From Pseudomonadota bacterium (GTDB lineage Bacteria > Pseudomonadota > Gammaproteobacteria > Pseudomonadales > Pseudomonadaceae), in the NCBI GenBank assembly GCA_023431055.1, contig JAEYXX010000138.1, positions 1 through 47,093 of the forward strand: 47,093 bases of DNA, written 5' to 3'. The notes beneath the pieces were generated by a model that saw nothing but the letters and a program-made list of their open reading frames with translations, was not told the origin of the DNA and ran no database searches. How positions within the stretch are numbered: position 1 is the stretch's first letter; each line of letters opens with the position of its first letter. The position numbers and the translations under genes are program-made. Shown piece after piece: positions 11,381 to 19,157 of this stretch.

Positions 11381-11655
11381 GGTAATTTTGGTAATCTGGC
11401 CTGATGAGAACGGAGAAAGCCCAGCGTTTTCAATGGCTTATATCTGATTGGCAAAGGTAATAAATTGGTAATTACAAGGTTATGAGATTACCCAAAGCCG
11501 TAGTCAGAATGCCAAATCAGAAAAGCCTTTAAAAACAAGCACATACAAAAAAATTACCTTTACGATTACCAAAACTTACCCTTCAAGGTAATCGCGCAAG
11601 CCCAGTGATTTCGCGGGTTACAGCTCAGCCAGACCCCCTCATTACCGAAATTACC
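11381..11655. repeat. Inverted array of GGTAAT/ATTACC hexamers
   Basis: Ten copies in 275 bp. GGTAAT is at 11381, 11390, 11456, 11467 and 11587; ATTACC at 11487, 11553, 11565, 11641 and 11650. Most come in pairs 9-12 bp apart. The outer pairs mirror each other: 11381-11395 and the reverse complement of 11641-11655 agree at 14 of 15 bases (GGTAATTTYGGTAAT). The left side is mainly forward and the right side mainly reverse. Candidate roles are terminase or packaging binding (cosB-like), replication iterons, or a partition/tether site. Confidence 0.75.
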
Positions 11656-11835
11656 CTTTCTCGATACCCTCTCAACCTTACCGCCCAATACGCCCACCAG
11701 AACGCCTCTATAAGAGGGCATCGGTGCAGGGATTCGCAGGGTATTGCCGATGCCTGAACGCTGCATGTAGCCCCCAGCCTGGGCCGTCTGGCTCCCTGCG
11801 CGGGCATGCAGTAATTCCGACACGTTTAGCGGGCA

Positions 11836-11854
11836 GGCGTGGAGGGGGGAAGAC
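11836..11854. other. Candidate cos (cohesive end) site
   Basis: GGCGTGGAGGGGGGAAGAC closely resembles the P2 and 186 cohesive ends as I recall them (P2 GGCGAGGCGGGGAAAGCAC, 186 GGCGTGGCGGGGAAAGCAT). It lies about 110 bp beyond the portal stop, the position cos has relative to gene Q in P2-like phages. The P2 sequences are from memory and should be checked. Confidence 0.55.
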
Positions 11855-11908
11855 TGCGCGCGCCGGGTGCTGCTACCCCTGCCACCCCCTGGGCTGGCGA
11901 GCGGGCAC

Positions 11909-11932
11909 AAAAAAAGCCGCCCGTGGGCGGCT
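11909..11932 (-). terminator. Terminator of the terminase-portal operon
   Basis: AGCCGCCC (11915-11922) pairs with GGGCGGCT (11925-11932); on the - strand the stem is followed by a run of seven T. It ends the leftward late transcript about 30 nt past the portal stop. Confidence 0.85.
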
Positions 11933-11963
11933 GGTGCGTGGCTGGTGGTGCTGGTGGTGCTGA

Positions 11964-13025
11964 TCAGCTGTCAGTGGTGCCGGGGAGCCTGAACTCGTCG
12001 AAGCGGATGACCTCTTCGCCCAGCCACTCATTCACCTGCAGCAGCTTGGCCTGGATGGGCTCCAGTTCGTTCATGGCCCAGATGGCGGCGGCGTCTTTGA
12101 TCGAGCCGAAGCCCCCGGCGTTCTGCGGCACGATGCCCATCAGTTGTGGCGGAATGCGCAGCGCCGCGAGCAAGTCGTCACGGCTGATGTTCTTGATGGC
12201 GCCGAAATCGTCCTTGGCCGCCACTTCGCTGATCGGGATCAGCTGGATACCCTCTTTCTTACCACCAGGTGCGTACATGAACAGGTTGCGGAAGTTGCCC
12301 GGCCCTTTGCTGTTCTTCATCGCCTCGCGCAGATCGGTAACGAAGCTCTCGTCCTGCACGGCATCCGTCATGTACAGGATGAACCCGGCGTGACTGCCGT
12401 TCTGGTAGTACTTACGGCGGAACAGCGTGGCCGACTCATTCAGCAGCGCGCTCTGTAGCGCCGCCTTCCACTCTGGCAGCCCGTAAATCTCCTGGTTGAT
12501 ATCGGCCTCGCGCACATGGCCGACGCTGCCGGTCTTGAACTCGTGTTCATCCTTCCAGCCGCGCACCTGGTAGTAAGTCTCGAGATCCACGCCCCGGCGC
12601 ACATACTTGGCCAGCACCGGCTGCAGGCCCATCGCCTGGCGCAGCATGTTGTCCTTTTTCTCCAGATAGGCGTTGCCGCTCCAGCCGAAATCGGTGGCGA
12701 ACTGCTCAAAAGCCTGGCGGCTGAGCAGGCGGTGCGGCTTGAACGTCCGCACCAGCATATTGCGGCGGAAGTTCAGCCCCGACTGCAGGTAGACGCTAGC
12801 GGTAGTCGACCGCGCCAGGCCGTCCAGTGAGATAGGCGGCTCGTACCAACGGCCATTGGCCCAGCATTCCAGGTAGTCGAGCACCTCGCGCCCATCCAGC
12901 ACAGGCACCGGGTCGCCGAACGTAAAAGCCTGCGCGCCTGCAGCGCCCTGCCCGGTCAACACCTCGCCCTCAAGCGCCGGCTTGGCAACAGCAACCTGCT
13001 GGCCGCGACTCCGTTTTCTGCTCAT
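11964..13025 (-). CDS. Q: Phage portal protein (P2 gpQ family)
   Basis: The portal is the dodecameric ring at the capsid vertex through which DNA enters and leaves. The 353-aa length matches the P2 gpQ family. The protein has the family-typical central part (LSRQAFEQFATDFGWSGNAYLEKK) and a C-terminus rich in acidic residues. Its ATG directly follows the terminase stop codon with no gap, and both are transcribed leftward from the predicted P promoter, as in P2. A terminator follows. Confidence 0.92.
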   Translation of the reverse strand: MSRKRSRGQQVAVAKPALEGEVLTGQGAAGAQAFTFGDPVPVLDGREVLDYLECWANGRWYEPPISLDGLARSTTASVYLQSGLNFRRNMLVRTFKPHRLLSRQAFEQFATDFGWSGNAYLEKKDNMLRQAMGLQPVLAKYVRRGVDLETYYQVRGWKDEHEFKTGSVGHVREADINQEIYGLPEWKAALQSALLNESATLFRRKYYQNGSHAGFILYMTDAVQDESFVTDLREAMKNSKGPGNFRNLFMYAPGGKKEGIQLIPISEVAAKDDFGAIKNISRDDLLAALRIPPQLMGIVPQNAGGFGSIKDAAAIWAMNELEPIQAKLLQVNEWLGEEVIRFDEFRLPGTTDS

Positions 13026-14783
13026 CTAGCAAATCTCCATAATGGCCGTGTTCGAAGTCGTCTTGCCTTCGAGGGGCTCGTTGAACAGGGCATGGAACAG
13101 CGCCCAGGCCAGATCGGCATGGCCGGTCGCCTCGCTACGCCCTGCGGTGTAAGTGAAACTGCGGCCGCTGGCCGTCATCGTCTTGCGGATGGCCATGAGC
13201 GCCTGGGCGATATCCGTGGCGCCGGCGTCGAACTCCAGGCGCCCTTTACGCACCACGTCCCACGCCTTCATCACCAGCTGGGTTTTCACCTCGGGGCTGT
13301 AACTGAACGTGCGTACGTTCGGGAAGAACTGCCGCACCAGCTGCGCCACCCCGGTACCCATGCCCGTAGTGTCGATGCCGATATAAGTGACCCAATAGAT
13401 TTGCGTGAGCTGGCGGATTTTCTCGGCCTGCGCCTCGAAATCCATGCCCCGGAACTGGAAGCGATCAAGCACCCGGAACTTGCCACCCGGCACCGTCGGC
13501 GGGGCCAGCACCACCAGGCCGGCGCTGTCGCCGTTCTCGGCCGGGTCATAGCCCAGCCACACCTGGCGGTCGCCGAAGGGCCGCGCCGCGAAAGGCTTGA
13601 AGTCCGGCCAATCCCACGACTCCACCATGCACGGCTGCAGCATCGTCAGCGGGAAGATGCTGTCCCCGTCGTCGACGAACTGGCACATCATCAGGTTTTC
13701 GAAGGACGGCGCGTCGTACTCCATGCGCAGTTCTTCCAGGTCGAACAGATCGCACCCGCGCGCCTCGGCGTCCAGAATCGTCACAATCTGCCGCCACACC
13801 CTGTCCTCGCACAGCCGCCCCATCTGCAGAGCGTCGTGGCTCACATCCAGCTTGATATGCTGCGAAGTCGGGCGCCCTTTGTTGAACCGCTCGCCGGTCC
13901 AGTACACATAGGCCGGGTGCGCCATCGAGCTGGGCGTCGAGAAATACGTCTTGCGCCACCGCTTCTGCGACGCCATCCCCGACGCGACCTTGTTGATTTC
14001 CGGGAAGCCATGCACCCAGAAAAATTCGTCGAAGTAGAAGTTGCCCGACCGTCCCTGAGCTGTGCGGAAGTTGGTGCCCAAGAAGTGCAGCTCGGCGTTG
14101 TTCCACAACACGATGGGGTCGCCCGTCAGCTTCACCCCCAACACCTCATTCAAAAACGCCTGCATGTACGTCTTGAACTGGTGCGCCTGCGCCTTGCTGG
14201 CAGACAAGAAAATCTGATTGCGCCCCGTGGTGATCGCATCGATCAGCGCCTCACGGGCGAAATAGAACGTCGCGCCGATCTGCCGCGACTTGAGGATCAT
14301 CCGCGTGCGCTGGTTACCCGCGCGGTACCAATCGAGCTGATAGTCGAAACAGCTGTCGCGGAAGGCCTCAACCAGCGTCTCGATCTGCTCTTCGCTCAGC
14401 TCGTTGCGTACCGGCGCCTTCTTCGGCCCCTCGTTGCGCTTCTCGATGTTCGGGTTTAGGTCCGACTCCGTCCCGCCGCCCTGGTACTTCTGGATCCGCG
14501 CCTGCCGCTCAAGCTGGCGATGCAGCAGGTCAATTTCCTTGAAATCGCCGCTGGTCTTGCCGTCCTTCAGAATCAGCTGCACCAGCCGCGCTTCCAGCGC
14601 CCCGCCAATCCGCTCGACGTTATCCGCCCTATCCCACTCGTCGCGGCTCTTCCAGCTGTGGACCGTGCGCTCTTTCTCGCCCAGGTAATCGGCGATATCG
14701 GTGACGCGCCAACCCGTCCAGTACAAAAACTTGGCCTGGCGTCGGCTGTCGGTGAAGGGGGCGGGCTGAGCGATAGCATTCAT
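13026..14783 (-). CDS. P: Terminase large (ATPase) subunit (P2 gpP family)
   Basis: Packaging motor ATPase and nuclease. In the 585-aa protein a helix-turn-helix-like N-terminus (about 12-55, FLYWTGWRVTDIADYLGEKERTV) precedes a Walker A variant LKSRQIGAT (164-172), a Walker B FYFDEFFW (249-256) and a C-terminal RNase H-fold nuclease starting near LGYDPAENGDSAG (about 410). The ATG has no Shine-Dalgarno; the predicted -10 hexamer of its late promoter ends 8 nt upstream, so the mRNA should be leaderless or nearly so. The first five residues, MNAIA, are shared with gpV, whose upstream region is also alike. Confidence 0.92.
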   Translation of the reverse strand: MNAIAQPAPFTDSRRQAKFLYWTGWRVTDIADYLGEKERTVHSWKSRDEWDRADNVERIGGALEARLVQLILKDGKTSGDFKEIDLLHRQLERQARIQKYQGGGTESDLNPNIEKRNEGPKKAPVRNELSEEQIETLVEAFRDSCFDYQLDWYRAGNQRTRMILKSRQIGATFYFAREALIDAITTGRNQIFLSASKAQAHQFKTYMQAFLNEVLGVKLTGDPIVLWNNAELHFLGTNFRTAQGRSGNFYFDEFFWVHGFPEINKVASGMASQKRWRKTYFSTPSSMAHPAYVYWTGERFNKGRPTSQHIKLDVSHDALQMGRLCEDRVWRQIVTILDAEARGCDLFDLEELRMEYDAPSFENLMMCQFVDDGDSIFPLTMLQPCMVESWDWPDFKPFAARPFGDRQVWLGYDPAENGDSAGLVVLAPPTVPGGKFRVLDRFQFRGMDFEAQAEKIRQLTQIYWVTYIGIDTTGMGTGVAQLVRQFFPNVRTFSYSPEVKTQLVMKAWDVVRKGRLEFDAGATDIAQALMAIRKTMTASGRSFTYTAGRSEATGHADLAWALFHALFNEPLEGKTTSNTAIMEIC

Positions 14784-14790
14784 GGCGCCG

Positions 14791-14889
14791 ATGCTGCCGC
14801 CCGCGCGCGTGAGGCCCTACCGCCGCGTGTTGTAAAGCCACGCCCTACAACCTCGGCTCGTTGCCGCGCCCTGCCCAGCTGCCGACCAT
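14791..14889. promoter_or_regulatory. Divergent late promoters P_P and P_O sharing one Ogr-type palindrome
   Basis: GTTGTA (14829-14834), 11 nt, TACAAC (14846-14851). Rightward, 32 nt beyond the palindrome, is GACCAT (14884-14889). Leftward, also 32 nt beyond, is CAGCAT on the - strand (14796-14791). P2 Ogr activates promoters from a TGT/ACA dyad centred near -55, and both hexamers fall where a -10 should be. One palindrome thus appears to fire both the terminase/portal and the capsid operons. Confidence 0.8.
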
Positions 14890-14936
14890 GCCCTCAACGC
14901 AAAGGCCCCTGCCGCCTGCATTGAGGACACCCACTG

Positions 14937-15767
14937 ATGAAGCGCAAATTCAAATCCCGCTGGTTCCGCGTCGCCGTCGAAGGCGCCACCACTGACGGCC
15001 GCAATATCGAACGCAGCTGGATCGAGGACATGGCGGCCCAGTACAACCCCGACACCTACACAGCCCGTCTCAATTGCGAACACATCAAATGGCCGTGGCC
15101 GGGTGGCGAGTTCGGCGCCTACGGCTCAGTCCTGGCAGCCAAAGCCGAAGAAGTCGACATCAACGGCGAGAAGAAGCTCGCCCTGTTCGTCCAGATCGAG
15201 CCCAACGACGCCCTGCTCAAACTCAACAAAGACGGCCAGAAGCTGCACACCTCCGTCGAAGTGCAGCCCAAGTTCGCCGACACCGGCAAAGCCTACCTCG
15301 TTGGCCTGGCCATCACCGACAGCCCGGCCAGCCTGGGTACCGAGGCACTGCAGTTCAGCGCCCAGCACGGCACCCTGGCCAAACGCAAACAGCACGCCGA
15401 CAACCTCTTCACCGCTGCGCAAGAAGCCCTGATCGAGTTCGAAGAAGTCACCGACCAGCCCGACGAAAAGGTCGCAGGCCTGTTCACCCGCGTGGCTGCT
15501 GCGCTGGGCAAGTTCAAGGAAAAGGAAGGCAAGGACGCCGCCCTGTTCAACGAACTGGGGCAATCCGTAGAAGCCATTGCCGACCACGTGGCCGAGCAAG
15601 GCAAGGCATTCGCTACTGAGGCTGCTGCCCGCACCGCACTGCAGGCTGCACACGACAAGTTGTCCGCCGATTTCGCCGCCCTGGTCACCAAGCTCGGCCA
15701 ACAGCCGAGCGGCACCCAGCGCCCGCCAGTCACCGGCGGCGACGGCCAGATCAAAACCCAGTTCTGA
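14937..15767 (+). CDS. O: Capsid scaffolding protein and maturation protease (P2 gpO family)
   Basis: Scaffold for procapsid assembly that also cleaves capsid proteins and itself. In the 276-aa protein the N-terminal serine-protease triad is visible as Asp20, His49 (LNCEHIKW) and Ser106 (KLHTSVEVQP), aligned with Asp19/His48/Ser107 described for P2 gpO. The C-terminal half is helical and charged (EEVTDQPDEKVAGLF onward), as expected of the scaffold part. The ATG has GAGGA about 10 nt upstream. First gene of the rightward O operon. Confidence 0.92.
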   Translation: MKRKFKSRWFRVAVEGATTDGRNIERSWIEDMAAQYNPDTYTARLNCEHIKWPWPGGEFGAYGSVLAAKAEEVDINGEKKLALFVQIEPNDALLKLNKDGQKLHTSVEVQPKFADTGKAYLVGLAITDSPASLGTEALQFSAQHGTLAKRKQHADNLFTAAQEALIEFEEVTDQPDEKVAGLFTRVAAALGKFKEKEGKDAALFNELGQSVEAIADHVAEQGKAFATEAAARTALQAAHDKLSADFAALVTKLGQQPSGTQRPPVTGGDGQIKTQF

Positions 15768-15805
15768 GCCCAGCCTCACGCCCCCTTTAGCCCCGGAGAA
15801 CCCCC

Positions 15806-16888
15806 ATGCGTAACGAAACCCGCCTCGTCTTCACCGCCCTGGCAGCGCAAATCGCCCTGCTCAACGGCGTGGCCAGCGCCGAAGTCAAATTCAACGTATC
15901 GCCCAGCGTGCAACAGAAGCTGGAAACTGCGATGCAGGAATCCGACGCCTTCCTGCGCCAGATCAACCTGATTGCCGTCACCGAACAGGAAGGCGAAGCC
16001 CTGCTGCTCGGCGTAAACGGCCCGGTCGCCAGCCGCACCAACACCGGCGCCGGCGACCGCCGCACCCCGGCAAACGTGGCTGCCATGACCAAGGACAGCT
16101 ACAGCTGCAAGCAGACCAACTTCGACACTGCGTTCCCCTACGCCCTGCTCGACGCCTGGGCCAAGTTCCCCGACTTCCAGGTACGGCTGACCAATGCCAT
16201 CCTGCAGCGCCAGGCCCTCGACCGCATCATGATCGGCTTCAACGGTACCAGCGCCGCCGCCGCCACCAACCGCACCACCAACCCGCTGCTGCAAGACGTG
16301 AACATCGGCTGGCTGCAGAAGATCCGCACCGGCGCCGCCGACCGCGTGATCGACGAAGGCGCAACCGCCGGCAAGGTCACCGTAGGCCCGACCAAAACCA
16401 TCAAAGTGGCGGGTGTCGACACCGAAATCGGCGGCGACTACCAGACCCTCGACGGCCTGGTCTTCGACGCGGTGCAACTGCTCGACCCCTGGCACCGCAG
16501 CCGCCCCGACCTGGTCGTATTGGTCAGCCGTGACCTGATGCACGAAAAACTGCTCAAGGCCGTGGAAAAAGGCGCCGCCTCCAACGTCGAGGAAAACGCC
16601 GCCCAGGAAATCATGAGCCGCGCCCGCTTGGGCGGCCTGCCGGTCGTCGACGCGCCGTTCCTGCCCGCCGGCACCGTGCTGGTCACCTTCCTGAAAAACC
16701 TGTCCATCTACTGGCAGGAAGGAGCCCGCCGCCGCCACCTCAAGGACGAGCCCGAGTACGACCGCATTGCCGACTACCAATCGAGCAACGACGCCTACGT
16801 CATCGAAGACTTCGGCGCCGTCGCCCTGGTGGAAAACATCGAAGCCATGACCTACCCGGCCCCGACTGACGCACCTGTAGGGGGCTAA
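15806..16888 (+). CDS. N: Major capsid protein (P2 gpN family)
   Basis: Forms the icosahedral shell. The 360-aa length and sequence (RQINLIAVTEQEGEALLLG, YPALLDAWAKFPDFQ) fit the P2 gpN family. The N-terminal 30 or so residues, rich in Ala and Leu, are likely removed by gpO, as in P2. CGGAGAAC precedes the ATG. It sits between scaffold/protease and terminase small subunit, the standard order. Confidence 0.93.
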   Translation: MRNETRLVFTALAAQIALLNGVASAEVKFNVSPSVQQKLETAMQESDAFLRQINLIAVTEQEGEALLLGVNGPVASRTNTGAGDRRTPANVAAMTKDSYSCKQTNFDTAFPYALLDAWAKFPDFQVRLTNAILQRQALDRIMIGFNGTSAAAATNRTTNPLLQDVNIGWLQKIRTGAADRVIDEGATAGKVTVGPTKTIKVAGVDTEIGGDYQTLDGLVFDAVQLLDPWHRSRPDLVVLVSRDLMHEKLLKAVEKGAASNVEENAAQEIMSRARLGGLPVVDAPFLPAGTVLVTFLKNLSIYWQEGARRRHLKDEPEYDRIADYQSSNDAYVIEDFGAVALVENIEAMTYPAPTDAPVGG

Positions 16889-16892
16889 GGCC

Positions 16893-17600
16893 ATGCACCT
16901 GACCCTTGCCCAACGCACCCAGCAGCGCAAACGCGCTGCTGTGGCTGCCGCCAGCACCGCCGCCGACCAGCCCATGGCCGGCACCGGCGCCTACGAACTG
17001 CAAATGGCCCAGCTGCACCAGCACCACCAGCAGCTCAAAGGGATTCAGAGCACCCAGGGCAAAGAGGAACTCAAGGCCAAGCTGCTGCCGGACTACGCCC
17101 CCTACGTAGCCGGCGTACTCGCCGGCGGCCAGGGCGCCCAGGACGAAGTGCTCACCACCATCATGGTCTGGCGCTTCGACGCGGGTGACTACCTGGGCGG
17201 GCTGGAGATCGCCGCCTACGTGCTCAAGCACGGCCTCACCATGCCTGACCGCTTCGCCCGCACCACCGGCTGCCTGGTAGCCGAGGAAGTCGCCGAAGCC
17301 GCGCTCAAGGCCCTCAAGGCTGGCGGCACCTTCGATCTCGGCACCCTCGCCGAGGCCGACCGCCTCACCGCCGGGCAAGACATGCCGGACGAAGCGCGCG
17401 CCAAGCTCATGCTCGCCATTGGCCGCGTAGCTGCCGCGCAGGTCGACGCCAAGAACCCGAACCCCGCTGACGTTCACAGCCTGGAAGTGGCCCGCCACTT
17501 CCTCACCCGCGCCCTGGAGCTGCACGACAAATGCGGCGGCAAGCGCGACCTGGAGCTCGTCGACCGTCAGCTCAAAAAACACGTTGGCCAAGCCAACTAA
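16893..17600 (+). CDS. M: Terminase small (endonuclease) subunit (P2 gpM family)
   Basis: Recognises and cuts cos together with gpP. The 235-aa protein follows the major capsid gene after 4 nt. It has an N-terminal Gln/His-rich helix (QMAQLHQHHQQLKG), a conserved core (VLTTIMVWRFDAGDYLGGLEIAAYVLKHG) and a basic tail, as in gpM-family terminase subunits. The candidate cos it would cut is at 11836-11854. Confidence 0.9.
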   Translation: MHLTLAQRTQQRKRAAVAAASTAADQPMAGTGAYELQMAQLHQHHQQLKGIQSTQGKEELKAKLLPDYAPYVAGVLAGGQGAQDEVLTTIMVWRFDAGDYLGGLEIAAYVLKHGLTMPDRFARTTGCLVAEEVAEAALKALKAGGTFDLGTLAEADRLTAGQDMPDEARAKLMLAIGRVAAAQVDAKNPNPADVHSLEVARHFLTRALELHDKCGGKRDLELVDRQLKKHVGQAN

Positions 17601-17632
17601 CCGAGCCTTCCCCCGGCACCCCGGCGGCTCGG
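17601..17632 (+). repeat. Hairpin between M and L
   Basis: CCGAGCC (17601-17607) can pair with GGCTCGG (17626-17632), with an inner CCCCGG/CCGG segment. No T run follows, so it is more likely a processing or stability hairpin than a terminator. Confidence 0.4.
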
Positions 17633-17703
17633 GGCTGATCAGCAGGTAACTCCTTCCCGCGCTGTGACGCCCCGACCACCGCCGACCTATTCGAGCGGCC
17701 ACC

Positions 17704-18165
17704 ATGAGCGGATTCGTAGGCGGCGCCCCCGCGCAGCAATTCACCCTCACCAACGACGGCTTCTGGCCCGACATCGACGCCGACCACCTGCGCGAGCGTC
17801 AGCGCATCGGCAGCAACGTCACCAACGCCCGGCTGGAAGAAGCCGCCGTCGCCGCCATCATCAGCGTCAACCGCGAGCTCCGCACCCTCAAGCTGCGCTA
17901 CATGGCCCAGGGCGCCGAAACCCTGGCAGACGTGCCCGCCGACCAGATCCAGGACGAAAGCGAGCTCGTCCACATCTACCGCCGCGCCATCTACAGCACC
18001 GCCAGCGCCGAGGTACTCGAGCGCTACCGCACCTACTCCGCCACCAACTCCGGCGCCGCCAAGGGCGAGGAAGAAGAGCAAAGCGCCGACGACTACCGCC
18101 GCGACGCCCGCTTCGCGATCCGCGACCTGCTCGGCATCAGCCGCACAACCGTGGAGCTGCTCTGA
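17704..18165 (+). CDS. L: Head completion/stabilisation protein (P2 gpL family)
   Basis: Closes the portal vertex after packaging. The 153-aa length and position between M and X, with the MSGFVGGAP start and a largely helical body (AAVAAIISVNRELRTLKLRYMAQG), fit the gpL family. It overlaps the next gene by the TGATG stop/start arrangement, implying coupled translation. Confidence 0.88.
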   Translation: MSGFVGGAPAQQFTLTNDGFWPDIDADHLRERQRIGSNVTNARLEEAAVAAIISVNRELRTLKLRYMAQGAETLADVPADQIQDESELVHIYRRAIYSTASAEVLERYRTYSATNSGAAKGEEEEQSADDYRRDARFAIRDLLGISRTTVELL

Positions 18166-18374
18166 TGGACACCATCCGCACCGTCCAGGGCGACACCGTC
18201 GACGCCATCGTCTGGCGCTACTACGGCCGCACCGCCGGCCTGGTCGAGCGCGTGTTCGACGCCAACCCCGGCCTGGCCGACCTCGGCCCGGTACTGCCAA
18301 ACGGCACGCTGATCAACCTGCCCGCCGCCGCCCCGCAGGCCGAACAAACCCAGATGGTGAACCTATGGGACTGA
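18165..18374 (+). CDS. X: Tail protein X (LysM-like, P2 gpX family)
   Basis: A 69-aa LysM-type small tail protein (DTVDAIVWRYYGRTAGLVERVFDANPGLA ... LPNGTLINLP), the length of P2 gpX. It likely binds tail or baseplate parts. It overlaps L at its start by one base and the next gene at its end by 10 bases. Confidence 0.88.
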   Translation: MDTIRTVQGDTVDAIVWRYYGRTAGLVERVFDANPGLADLGPVLPNGTLINLPAAAPQAEQTQMVNLWD

Positions 18375-18850
18375 TCTACCTCGCCCTCTACAAAGGCAAG
18401 GGCCAACTGTTCAACACCCTCATTCGCGCCTGGACGGGCTCCATCTACAGCCATTGCGAAATTGTCATGCCTGACGGCCGCTGGCTCTCCGCCAGCGCCA
18501 TGGACGGCGGCGTGCGTGCCAAGCGCATCGAGCAAAAGCCCGAGCACTGGGAGCTGATCCCCGTGCCCTGGGCCAACGCCAAGTTGATCGAGAGCGTATT
18601 CGACCGCCACGAAGGCAAGGGCTACGACTGGGCGGGCATCTTCCTCAGCCAACTGCTCGGCAGCGGCCTGCACAGCGAACGCCGCATGTTCTGCAGCGAG
18701 TTCTGCGCCGTCGCCCTGGGCTTCCATGGCATCGGCCAGCGTTTCAGCCCTGTTCTCCTGGGCGAAACCGTCCAACGCATCAACCGCCTGCCGTTCGTGC
18801 AGCTCGCCCACTCCCTCAACGAGGGCCACCCGGATGCCACATATGCCTGA
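18365..18850 (+). CDS. Permuted papain-like (YiiX/NlpC-P60-like) cysteine hydrolase
   Basis: A 161-aa protein with motifs of the circularly permuted NlpC/P60 group: an early His-Cys-Glu (IYSHCEIVM, about 28-36) and a later Cys-Ser-Glu (MFCSEFCAVALG, about 108-119), where the Cys would be the nucleophile. Members cleave amide bonds, for example in peptidoglycan. It sits where P2 has nothing between X and the holin, at the head of the lysis genes, and overlaps X and the holin gene. A role in lysis, or in local wall digestion by the virion, is inference; no signal peptide is seen. Confidence 0.65.
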   Translation: MGLIYLALYKGKGQLFNTLIRAWTGSIYSHCEIVMPDGRWLSASAMDGGVRAKRIEQKPEHWELIPVPWANAKLIESVFDRHEGKGYDWAGIFLSQLLGSGLHSERRMFCSEFCAVALGFHGIGQRFSPVLLGETVQRINRLPFVQLAHSLNEGHPDATYA

Positions 18851-19157
18851 CCGTCCTGAAACCTGGGCCATGGTGCTCGCCTGGCTGGAACACCACCACC
18901 CACTGGTCTACGCCGCCGTGCTATCCGCCACGCTCGCTGCTGCTCGCCTCATCTACAACGGCGGCAGCATCCGCCGCGCGCTGGGTGAAGGCTTCATCTG
19001 CGGCCTCATCACCCTGGCGCTCAGCAATGGCCTGCCCCTGTTCGGCATACCGCCCGAAGTTGCCCCGTTCTTCGGCGGCATGGTCGGCCTGATCGGCGCC
19101 GACGGCGTGCGCGCCGGCCTCAACAGACTCGCAGCCCGCAAGGTAGATACCCTATGA
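18834..19157 (+). CDS. Phage holin
   Basis: A 107-aa membrane protein with three hydrophobic segments: about residues 20-40 (LVYAAVLSATLAAARLIY), 52-72 (GFICGLITLALSNGLPLFG) and 76-98 (APFFGGMVGLIGADGVRAGL). A charged C-terminus follows. It times release of the endolysin through the inner membrane. The start at 18834 has GAGGG 8 nt upstream; a second ATG three codons later is possible. It overlaps the hydrolase gene before it and the endolysin after it. Confidence 0.85.
   Translation: MPHMPDRPETWAMVLAWLEHHHPLVYAAVLSATLAAARLIYNGGSIRRALGEGFICGLITLALSNGLPLFGIPPEVAPFFGGMVGLIGADGVRAGLNRLAARKVDTL

Larger units (their letters stand above)
11217..11963. other. Gene-free phage end between attL and portal gene
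   Basis: No convincing gene is present. A - strand frame at 11566-11910 (114 aa) is Gly/Ser/Arg-rich, has no family resemblance, and overlaps both the repeat array and the candidate cos site, so I do not call it. The stretch holds integrase-arm-like TGTTCCCA repeats, a 15-bp quasi-palindrome, an AT-rich GGTAAT/ATTACC array, a P2-like cos sequence and the portal operon terminator. The AT-rich middle (about 11340-11600) stands out from the GC-rich surroundings. Confidence 0.7.

Noticed and set aside
11896..11908. Second cos-like sequence GGCGAGCGGGCAC
   Set aside because: It begins like the P2 end but diverges early; the sequence at 11836-11854 is a longer and better match.
11566..11910. 114-codon - strand frame between attL and the portal gene
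   Set aside because: Low-complexity composition, no family, spans the GGTAAT array and candidate cos; no convincing ribosome site.
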